A DNA stretch of 9,860 bases from an uncultured Lachnospiraceae bacterium (lineage in GTDB: Bacteria > Bacillota > Clostridia > Lachnospirales > Lachnospiraceae), in NCBI GenBank assembly GCA_905193085.1, contig CAJJNI010000082.1, positions 1-9,860 on the forward strand, read 5' to 3'. Shown here in pieces: positions 1 to 5,132 of this stretch; position 1 is the stretch's first letter, and the number at the start of each line of letters is the position of its first letter. A program made the translations under genes and the position numbers. Under the pieces are notes generated by a model, which was not told the DNA's origin, did not search any database, and saw only the letters and a program-made list of their open reading frames with translations.

Positions 1-820
1 CATAATAAGAGTTATCACTACCTTTGAAGATGACAGATTCCTTCTTATCACGCTTGATTTTTCCCTGCTTGATAAGTTCTTCTTTTTCAGTACGGATTCG
101 TTCAAGAAGAACAGAAGCTGGCTCATCATTCAGGTCTTGTGGGACAAGTTTACCACGGATTGCAAGGTCGAGGATTTTTGACTTACTTAAAGCTACTATT
201 TTTTGAAGCTCTTCTTTTTCAATATCAATAGTAGATAAGAAATCGTCACAGATTTGAAAGCTATCAACAATTTGTACCTGCTGTGCATATGGACATATAG
301 GAATCAAAGTTGAAAGAATTCTTTCTAACGCTAACTTCGGCATTGCCACTTGGTGGGTTTTATCTTGAAACTGCTGTTGAACAAAATCAGTTTGCAATAT
401 TATACAAAGAAACGACTTATTGATGGCTATATTTGTTATTTTTACAGCATTTTCCGTGAGATTCATTCCATCCAACTTGTCTGGAACTTCTCCAACAACA
501 CCAATCGTTCCAGCTATTGTTACATACAAATCATCTTTTGCTATTGTGTAATTCTTAATTACTGAAAATATCTCATCAGAAATGTACCTCAAATCAGCAA
601 TATTGATGGAATGATTTTTCATGTCAGTTATTCTGATATATGCATGAGAAGTTATTTCTTCTGAAAAACTTGCTCCTTTAGGTAACCTCTTTCCACCTTT
701 AACCATTGCAATATCTCTAACTCGTGTCCAACCCCACCCTTTCGGCAACTCAAACGGTATCTCATCTTCAATGCATTTTGCAGTTCCATCCTGGAACTTC
801 TCATAATGTAAATTATGAAT
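1..820 (-). pseudogene. hsdS: Type I restriction-modification specificity subunit (HsdS), 5'-truncated, runs off left edge
   Basis: HsdS carries the target recognition domains (TRDs) that choose the DNA sequence bound by the HsdM/HsdR complex. The reverse strand is open without a stop from 820 down to base 1 (about 273 codons). In order it shows the family signature YEKFQDGTAKCIEDEIPF and FELPKGWGW, one full TRD with AGTIGVVGEVPDKLDGMNLT, a Q-rich helix, then LAIRGKLVPQDLNDEPASVL and LLERIRTEKEELIKQGKIK, ending in FKGSDNSYY at the window edge. That ending is the start of the next copy of the same repeat. No usable start exists: TGA lies at 821-823, homology stops near 805, and the first in-frame ATG (704-706) is inside the TRD. 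The N-terminal part (about 60 residues, or a whole first half) is missing. No promoter or ribosome site is visible. It is either a silent cassette of a shuffling hsdS locus or a gene cut by a neighbouring insertion. The identity is secure; its expression is doubtful. Confidence 0.88.
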
Positions 821-854
821 TCAATTTTCTCTCAATTTCCACTCAATTTACATT
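805..854. repeat. 10-bp inverted repeat around the hsdS/partition junction
   Basis: AATGTAAATT at 805-814 is repeated as its exact reverse complement AATTTACATT at 845-854. The right arm continues into a second palindrome, TACATT-C-AATGTA, at 849-861. The left arm lies at the point where hsdS homology ends, and the right arm lies inside the 11-bp direct repeats. It may be a protein-binding dyad or a recombination scar; the sequence alone does not decide. Confidence 0.55.
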
Positions 855-864
855 CAATGTAGGT
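821..864 (+). repeat. parC: Four 11-bp direct repeats upstream of parM-like gene, candidate parC centromere/operator
   Basis: TCAAT recurs at 821, 832, 843 and 854, an exact 11-bp period. The units are TCAATTTTCTC, TCAATTTCCAC, TCAATTTACAT and TCAATGTAGGT, most conserved in the first three (TCAATTT). In the R1-type parMRC system, parC consists of 11-bp direct repeats placed before parM. They are bound by ParR and act both as centromere and as operator. The same order (repeats, actin-like gene, small DNA-binding gene) is seen here. The parM promoter should lie just downstream in the AT-rich stretch 865-890 (TATATT at 878 or TATACC at 885 as possible -10), but no well-spaced -35 was found. A short GCCC-GCA-GGGC hairpin lies in the leader at 901-911. 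Confidence 0.6.
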
Positions 865-930
865 TGGGTGGATTTTTTATATTCTATACCTACAAAAAAC
901 GCCCGCAGGGCAGAAAGTAAGGTACAGAGT

Positions 931-1857
931 ATGTACGAAGAAAATAATTCACAGGACAAGCCGGTTGTAATCGGCATTGACCACGGGTTTTCGCTTATGA
1001 AAACCAAACATCACATTTTTAGTAACGGTGTAGTGAGGTGTAATGGCAGACCACCGGTGGCAGAGAACAGCTTTTATTATGATGGCAGTTACTACAGCAT
1101 TGGTGGAAAGCGTAAGACAGTTCATGAAGATAAGACAGCGGATGAGGATTTCTTTCTTTTGACGCTAGTAGCTGTTGCAAAGGAAATTAAAACAAGAGAA
1201 TTGCCACGCACCTTGCGTGTGGTGTTGGGTGTGGGAGTTCCATTTAAGAGATTCGGGAAGGAGCAGGCGAAGCTGATAGCGTATTTGAAGCGAAGCGGTA
1301 CACATTTTATTGAGTTTGAAGAGGAGGATTATGTCATAACCATTGAAAATGTATATTGTTTTCCACAGTGTTTTGTGGCGGTGGCAGACCGTATCGGCAA
1401 CATGCATGGGCGATATGTTGTGGTGGATATCGGCTCATGGACAAAGGATATCATCTGCATTGACGAGAGAAAGGTGCAACCAGATAAATGTGTCACCGTA
1501 CCCAATTCCATAATTACGTTGTTTCAGGACATTAACGCGGCTGTTGTAGAGGCTACGGGCGGAAGAATCCCGGAAATTGTGGTGCAGAATTTCATACTTG
1601 GTAAGGATGTGGTAATTCCGGAGAATGTAAAAGAGATTATCATATCAAAACTGAAAGCATTTGCAACGGATATAGAAGGTATGCTTGATGAAAGTGGATT
1701 TGACCTTGCTTATTCCAACATTCTTTATGTAGGTGGTGGAGCAACCATTATGAGAAGGTTTGGAAATGTAAGAGAAAATGCAGCTTATCTGGAGGATATC
1801 AGACTGAATGCCAAAGGCTATGAGCTTCTGGCAACCCATCAGATGAATAAAAGGTAG
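931..1857 (+). CDS. parM: ParM/StbA-like actin-family ATPase (plasmid segregation)
   Basis: This 308-residue protein is predicted to form ATP-driven filaments that push sister DNA copies apart. The actin/Hsp70-fold motifs appear in order: phosphate-1 VIGIDHGFSLMK (residues 13-24), phosphate-2 VVVDIGSWTKDI (163-174) and the adenosine motif ILYVGGGATIM (264-274). The C-terminus, KGYELLATHQMNKR, is of the usual StbA/ParM type. The start chosen is ATG 931, with a weak AAGG at 919-922 eight bases upstream. The frame stays open back to 724, but that extension crosses the 11-bp repeats and the hsdS homology on the other strand, so it is not coding. The gene ends in TAG, nine bases before the next start codon, so the two genes should be co-transcribed. 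Regulation through the upstream repeats is inferred from R1 parMRC. The fold is secure; the partition role is strongly suggested by context. Confidence 0.85.
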   Translation: MYEENNSQDKPVVIGIDHGFSLMKTKHHIFSNGVVRCNGRPPVAENSFYYDGSYYSIGGKRKTVHEDKTADEDFFLLTLVAVAKEIKTRELPRTLRVVLGVGVPFKRFGKEQAKLIAYLKRSGTHFIEFEEEDYVITIENVYCFPQCFVAVADRIGNMHGRYVVVDIGSWTKDIICIDERKVQPDKCVTVPNSIITLFQDINAAVVEATGGRIPEIVVQNFILGKDVVIPENVKEIIISKLKAFATDIEGMLDESGFDLAYSNILYVGGGATIMRRFGNVRENAAYLEDIRLNAKGYELLATHQMNKR

Positions 1858-1866
1858 GTCGGTATA

Positions 1867-2289
1867 ATGCAGAAAACAAAAGACGGATGTCGCTGGACCA
1901 TCAGACTGAGCAATAAGGATTATGCACAGAAGGAAGTAATCCGGATGTTTGAATATTTACTGACAACCGGTGAGTATGCAACGGAATCTGATATTTTCCG
2001 AGAAGGCATTAAAAGCTTATATCGGGAAAAGACAGAGTCGAACAGAATTATGGACTGGGACAATCGAATACAGGAATGTGCCCGCATTACAGCAGACAAT
2101 ATGTTAGAGCGGATGCAGACCATGTTGGATGCAACTTTGCGTAAAGGTGGTCTTGCAGCGGTGTCGGGAACTGTTGCAGATGAAGACGAACCGATAGAAG
2201 CAAATGTTGGGATGGCGCCGCCTGAAGCAGTTGAAGAACTATCGGATGAGGTGGATGATTTTCTAAGTGATTTCTTTGGTTATATATAA
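1867..2289 (+). CDS. parR: ParR-like small DNA-binding partition adaptor
   Basis: This 140-residue protein lies nine bases after the ParM-like gene, with AAGGTAGG (1850-1857) as a ribosome site. Residues 9-52 (RWTIRLSNKD, then helices with EVIRMFEYLLTTGEYATESD and FREGIKSLY) fit a ribbon-helix-helix DNA-binding fold: a short strand followed by two helices. The middle is a charged helix. Residues 104-140 are acidic and end in EVDDFLSDFFGYI, which resembles the acidic/aromatic C-terminal peptides by which ParR proteins cap their ParM filaments. The expected role is to bind the 11-bp repeats at 821-864 and to repress and couple to ParM. I do not recognise it by direct family signature. The call rests on fold pattern, tail and position, and another RHH accessory protein of the element is the main alternative. 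Confidence 0.65.
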   Translation: MQKTKDGCRWTIRLSNKDYAQKEVIRMFEYLLTTGEYATESDIFREGIKSLYREKTESNRIMDWDNRIQECARITADNMLERMQTMLDATLRKGGLAAVSGTVADEDEPIEANVGMAPPEAVEELSDEVDDFLSDFFGYI

Positions 2290-2415
2290 AATTTCTTAAG
2301 TATCGTCAAGGCTGACAAAGTGACGTCAGGTAATCGCTTCTTGCGATTGGCTGTACGTCTGCTTGTCAGACGGTGGTGCATAAGTGAGTAGTAAATTTCA
2401 TATGGAAGCTGGGAC

Positions 2416-2472
2416 TTGGGGATGTCAAATCCCCAACAAGTTCTGCCCCGTGTCTACACGGGGCGGAACTTG
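2416..2472 (+). repeat. Two abutting perfect hairpins (8-bp and ~17-bp stems)
   Basis: The first stem pairs TTGGGGAT (2416-2423) with ATCCCCAA (2429-2436) around a five-base loop. The second begins at the very next base. CAAGTTC (2437-2443) pairs with GAACTTG (2466-2472), a T/G wobble follows, then GCCCCGTGT (2445-2453) pairs with ACACGGGGC (2456-2464), leaving only CT between arms. No T-run follows, so this is not a standard terminator. A relaxosome recognition structure is the favoured explanation. Confidence 0.7.
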
Positions 2473-2495
2473 CTCTACTATTCGCGACTTAAATG

Positions 2496-2574
2496 GAGCG
2501 TATTCGCAAGCGTTAGCGCGCGTATTCGTGAACGACCTTAGGGGAGTGAGCGTATAACCGGAGGGAGGAGCGTA
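2496..2574 (+). repeat. Short direct repeats (GAGCGTA x3, GCGTATTCG x2) in oriT candidate
   Basis: GAGCGTA occurs at 2496-2502, 2548-2554 and 2568-2574, the last two exactly 20 bp apart. GCGTATTCG occurs at 2498-2506 and 2520-2528, 22 bp apart. Spacing near two helical turns suggests binding sites for a protein such as MobC or the relaxase. GAGTGAGCG at 2544-2552 also recurs just after the relaxase stop codon (4667-4675). Chance matches of this length cannot be excluded. Confidence 0.45.
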
Positions 2575-2592
2575 AGCGACGGCGAAAGACAA

Positions 2593-2608
2593 GTGCCGTA
2601 TCCGGCAC
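2593..2608 (+). repeat. 6-bp stem-loop with TATC loop ahead of mobC
   Basis: GTGCCG (2593-2598) pairs with CGGCAC (2603-2608) around TATC. It lies 34 bases before the mobC start codon and encloses TATCCGGC, similar to the IncP-type nick core. It is a possible nick-proximal hairpin, by similarity only. Confidence 0.4.
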
Positions 2609-2642
2609 AAGATAGATAAAGTAGATTTGGAGGAGGATTTAT

Positions 2643-3002
2643 ATGGCAAGAAACGGAGTTCAATTTAATATGTGGCTTTCGGAAGAAGATAAAGCAAGGA
2701 TTCAGGAAAAAGCAAATAAGGCAGGCATCAGTATGTCGGAGTATATCAGAAGATGTGCTCTTAGCATGAAGATACCACAGTATGGAGATGTGGCAGTATT
2801 AAGGGATATATCGGCTGAACTGGGTAAGATTGGTTCCAATCTAAATCAGATAGCACACCATTTGAATGCCGGAGGCAGCGTTTATTCTGTTTATTATGAC
2901 TTGTTGGAAGTGATAAAGGATTGGAATGATATGCGTTTTCGGATGCTGAAACAGGTAGAAGATGTCTGCTGTGGTAAGTATCATCACAGGAGGAGTGCAT
3001 AA
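2643..3002 (+). CDS. mobC: MobC-family relaxosome accessory protein
   Basis: MobC-type proteins bind oriT and help the relaxase open the strands before nicking. The 119 residues show an N-terminal ribbon-helix-helix-like part (FNMWLSEEDKARIQEKANKA, then GISMSEYIRRCAL, residues 8-40) and the diagnostic MobC segment ISAELGKIGSNLNQIAHHLN at about residues 56-75. The start is ATG 2643, with a strong GGAGGAGG (2629-2636) six bases upstream. Its stop codon (TAA 3000-3002) shares one base with the start of the relaxase gene, so the two are translationally coupled. The length is normal for the family. A basic, Cys/His-containing tail (CCGKYHHRR) ends the protein. Confidence 0.9.
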   Translation: MARNGVQFNMWLSEEDKARIQEKANKAGISMSEYIRRCALSMKIPQYGDVAVLRDISAELGKIGSNLNQIAHHLNAGGSVYSVYYDLLEVIKDWNDMRFRMLKQVEDVCCGKYHHRRSA

Positions 3003-4666
3003 TGGCGATTATCAAGCACATACCGGTAAAGAACAGATATTATTCTGCGGCGGTGGAGTATCTCACCTGCAAATTTGATGAGCATACTATGAAGCCTTTG
3101 GTGGATGCCAAGGGACGAATGATAATGCGTGATAATTTCTTAATCGAGGGTATCAATTGCGAGGTTGATACCTTCGGTGCAGAATGTATTGAGGTCAATC
3201 GGTATTATGGCAAAAACAATGCTATAAAGGATGTAAAAGCTCATCATTATATCATCAGTTTTGCACCGGAAGACAATATTGCCATGCAGGAGGCAATGGA
3301 TTTTGGAAAACAATATGTGGGGAAGTTTCTGCTGGGTCATCAGGCAATTCTGGCGGTGCATCCCGACGGTCATAACGGCACCGGGAATATTCATGTTCAC
3401 ATTGTAATTAATTCCGTCAGAAAGTATGAGGGCAAAAAAGAACGTTGGCAGGATAAGTCATGCGAATACAGGCAGGGATGCAAACATAAAAGCACCGGCA
3501 AGTTTATGCACGCAGCAAAGCGTTGGGTAATGCGGGAGTGTATGCTAAAAGGTTACAATCAGGTAGATTTGCTGGCTCGCTCTGATGGTAACAATTATTG
3601 GGTAGAGAAGCGTGGAAAGGAAGCAGAACCTGATTTTAAGACAGATAAAGATATGATTCGGGAAAGGTTGGATGCGTTGATACAACATGCAGAATCTTTG
3701 GACCATATGATATACTATCTGGAGCATGTGGAAGATTGGCAGATTCGTGAGACCAATAAAACCATATCCTTTCGGATGCCACATATGAAGAAATCCATTC
3801 GTGGTAAGTCCTTGGGTGAAAGTTATGATAAGGCTGCTTTGGAAAAACGGATTGCGGAAGCTCTTACGGTTAAGGAGGAAATGATTAAGGCAGAGCATGA
3901 GACAATGCGTGAGGAGAAGCATGAGGTTGCAGAGGAGCAATCACTTGTGAAGATGCCGATAGAAGAGTTTGTTCAAGAGGCTGAAATGCCATTGGATCCC
4001 GATTATATGGATGAATTAGCACAATTACAATCACGCTTCATTTGTCTGCGATATGAATATCAATACAATCTGGATAAAATTTCGGATCTTGATTACGAGC
4101 ATCGTTACAAAAATCCGGATTATGCTACTTATCAAGCTAATCTGGCACGCATTTTGGATAAGTCGTCTTATATCAATCAATGGACAAAGGAATTATCCAA
4201 GTGTGGTTTGTTTCAAAAAGATTTGAAGAAGATGTATAAGGAGCAGATTGAAACAGCTTCTGCCGAAGTGAAACGCATCGAAGAAGAGAATAAGAGGATA
4301 CTTAGTAAAGCTGGATGTTATTCGGAAAGTGAGCTTTGGGTAAAACAACAAAGCTACAATGTGAACTGGAGTCTGTGCAACACTCTTGCGGAACGAAATC
4401 GGAGTATTATGGCCGAATGCGAAGGAATTATTCAAAAGTATGCAGAGTTGGTTAGAGGTGCATATGGTATCTTAAACAATGACGGATTTGGCAATAATAA
4501 TCAGGTAGAGCATATAGCAGAGCAAAAGGCGAAAGTTGTTCTGCAAGAGATGCATGGAAAAGATTTTTCTGAATATGGATTCCGGGATGCATGTATTAAG
4601 GTGGGGACACAGTTACAGAGTGCGGACAAAGACAGAAGTTATGAAAGAGGCGTTAGGATTCGATAA
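3002..4666 (+). CDS. Relaxase/mobilization nuclease (MOBP-type, PF03432-like)
   Basis: The relaxase nicks oriT through a catalytic tyrosine and stays covalently bound to the transferred strand. The 554 residues begin with NRYYSAAVEYL (11-21), where the catalytic tyrosine is expected (Tyr13, 14 or 20). HHYIISFAPED follows at 81-91. The metal-binding histidine motif is VHPDG (119-123) and NIHVHIVIN (129-137), giving H120, H131, H133 and N137. The C-terminal two thirds are helical and charged, with likely coiled coils around 280-320 and 400-440, and have no recognised second enzyme. The start ATG 3002 overlaps the mobC stop, and AGGAG at 2990-2994 is the ribosome site. No coupling protein or type IV secretion gene is present in the window, so transfer would depend on genes elsewhere or on a helper element. 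Confidence 0.92.
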   Translation: MAIIKHIPVKNRYYSAAVEYLTCKFDEHTMKPLVDAKGRMIMRDNFLIEGINCEVDTFGAECIEVNRYYGKNNAIKDVKAHHYIISFAPEDNIAMQEAMDFGKQYVGKFLLGHQAILAVHPDGHNGTGNIHVHIVINSVRKYEGKKERWQDKSCEYRQGCKHKSTGKFMHAAKRWVMRECMLKGYNQVDLLARSDGNNYWVEKRGKEAEPDFKTDKDMIRERLDALIQHAESLDHMIYYLEHVEDWQIRETNKTISFRMPHMKKSIRGKSLGESYDKAALEKRIAEALTVKEEMIKAEHETMREEKHEVAEEQSLVKMPIEEFVQEAEMPLDPDYMDELAQLQSRFICLRYEYQYNLDKISDLDYEHRYKNPDYATYQANLARILDKSSYINQWTKELSKCGLFQKDLKKMYKEQIETASAEVKRIEEENKRILSKAGCYSESELWVKQQSYNVNWSLCNTLAERNRSIMAECEGIIQKYAELVRGAYGILNNDGFGNNNQVEHIAEQKAKVVLQEMHGKDFSEYGFRDACIKVGTQLQSADKDRSYERGVRIR

Positions 4667-4672
4667 GAGTGA

Positions 4673-4707
4673 GCGAGGTTTGCCCTATATTATGGTGCAA
4701 ACCTCGC
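4673..4707 (+). terminator. 11-bp perfect hairpin just after relaxase stop, possible terminator
   Basis: GCGAGGTTTGC (4673-4683) pairs perfectly with GCAAACCTCGC (4697-4707) around a 13-base loop, beginning six bases after the relaxase stop codon. The downstream strand is AGATTTCTC, so there is no proper T-run. It may still end the mob operon or protect its mRNA 3' end. It is placed sensibly between the mobilization genes and a new promoter. Confidence 0.5.
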
Positions 4708-4777
4708 AGATTTCTCAACTGGAAGTATTATAGCATTTCTGAATGAATTAGCCAATAATATGAAAAAAATCATAATT

Positions 4778-4819
4778 TTAACTTTTTAACTTTACAAACG
4801 AAGTTAAAAAAGTTAATAT
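4778..4819 (+). promoter_or_regulatory. Promoter inside a large AT-rich dyad (operator-like) for the cargo operon
   Basis: A -35-like TTTACA (4791-4796), a 17-base spacer and a -10-like TAATAT (4814-4819) lie just before the ribosome site AAGGAGGG (4828-4835). The same stretch is an imperfect inverted repeat. TTAACTTTTTAACTT (4778-4792) faces AAGTTAAAAAAGTTAA (4801-4816), with one extra A in the right arm, so the dyad covers both promoter elements. A repressor binding here would block transcription. The small first gene product is a conceivable autorepressor, but it shows no clear DNA-binding motif. Confidence 0.5.
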
Positions 4820-4841
4820 AGACCTATAAGGAGGGTTGCTT

Positions 4842-5132
4842 ATGACAAACGAAGAATATAACAAGATTATTGCCGAGATTGAAACATTGCCAACAGGCGG
4901 TATTACTTATAAAAAAATAAATGGAAAAGAGTATGCTTATTATCAATGGCGCGAGGATGGAAAGCAACATACCAGAAGGACGAAGGATGAAGAGTTAGAA
5001 CAGCTTTCCAAGCAAATCGAACGCAGGAAAGTACTTCAAAACTTAATAAAAAACATAGATAATCAGGAAATAAATGAAGAAAAGCCGGTTTCGCAGTTTC
5101 GATGTACAGTAAGAATTGGAGAGGTTTTGTAA
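4842..5132 (+). CDS. Small DUF6788-like protein, partner of the following ATPase
   Basis: This 96-residue charged protein has the core GGITYKKINGKEYAYYQWRE, then DGKQHTRR and a helix EELEQLSKQIERRKVLQNLI. A short beta-hairpin with a YYxQWREDGK motif followed by a coiled helix resembles proteins annotated DUF6788 in Firmicutes mobile elements; function is unknown. ATG 4842 is chosen because AAGGAGGG (4828-4835) lies six bases upstream. An in-frame TTG at 4836 touches that site and is unlikely. The last 31 bases overlap the ATPase gene in another frame, which suggests coupled translation and a stoichiometric or regulatory link. It may bind nucleic acid (basic hairpin) or act as a small adaptor. 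There is no secretion signal or membrane segment. Confidence 0.72.
   Translation: MTNEEYNKIIAEIETLPTGGITYKKINGKEYAYYQWREDGKQHTRRTKDEELEQLSKQIERRKVLQNLIKNIDNQEINEEKPVSQFRCTVRIGEVL

Larger units (their letters stand above)
2290..2642 (+). other. Gene-free hairpin-rich region before mobC, candidate origin of transfer (oriT)
   Basis: No coding frame is credible in these 353 bases. The stretch is richer in G+C than its surroundings and is packed with perfect stems: CTGAC/GTCAG (2312-2329), AATCGC/GCGATT (2332-2348), CGTCTG/CAGACG (2356-2372), two large stems at 2416-2472, and GTGCCG/CGGCAC (2593-2608). Short direct repeats fill 2496-2574. Origins of transfer of MOBP-type elements usually sit next to the mobC/relaxase genes and contain such inverted repeats beside the nick site, so oriT is the natural reading. 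The nick site is not identified. The loop of the last stem contains TATCCGGC, one base from the RP4-type nick core TATCCTGC, which is only suggestive. Part of the region may also act as mRNA leader for mobC. Confidence 0.55.

Noticed and set aside
24..565. Plus-strand open frames at 24-206 and 350-565
   Set aside because: They lie opposite the continuous, clearly homologous hsdS frame, have no ribosome sites and encode no recognisable protein.
724..930. N-terminal extension of the ParM-like gene back to ATG 724
   Set aside because: The extension is antisense to hsdS and then translates the 11-bp repeats. ParM homology begins just after ATG 931.
1855..1866. Read-through fusion of ParM and ParR-like proteins across TAG
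   Set aside because: The two genes are in the same frame with only three codons between, but ParM has a normal C-terminal end and the second gene has its own ribosome site. The shared frame has a one in three chance.
2425..2649. Minus-strand frame across the oriT candidate
   Set aside because: The frame arises from hairpin arms and direct repeats, has no ribosome site and gives an unconvincing protein.
4673..4707. Hairpin after the relaxase as the right end (inverted repeat) of the mobile element
   Set aside because: No matching copy of this sequence is found at the left side near 800-930. It is a local stem, better explained as an mRNA end structure.
4536..4733. Plus-strand 65-residue frame over the relaxase 3' end
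   Set aside because: It overlaps the relaxase gene in another frame, ends beyond the hairpin and has no ribosome site or family resemblance.
4836..4841. TTG 4836 as the start of the small DUF6788-like protein
   Set aside because: It abuts the AAGGAGGG ribosome site; ATG 4842 has ideal six-base spacing.
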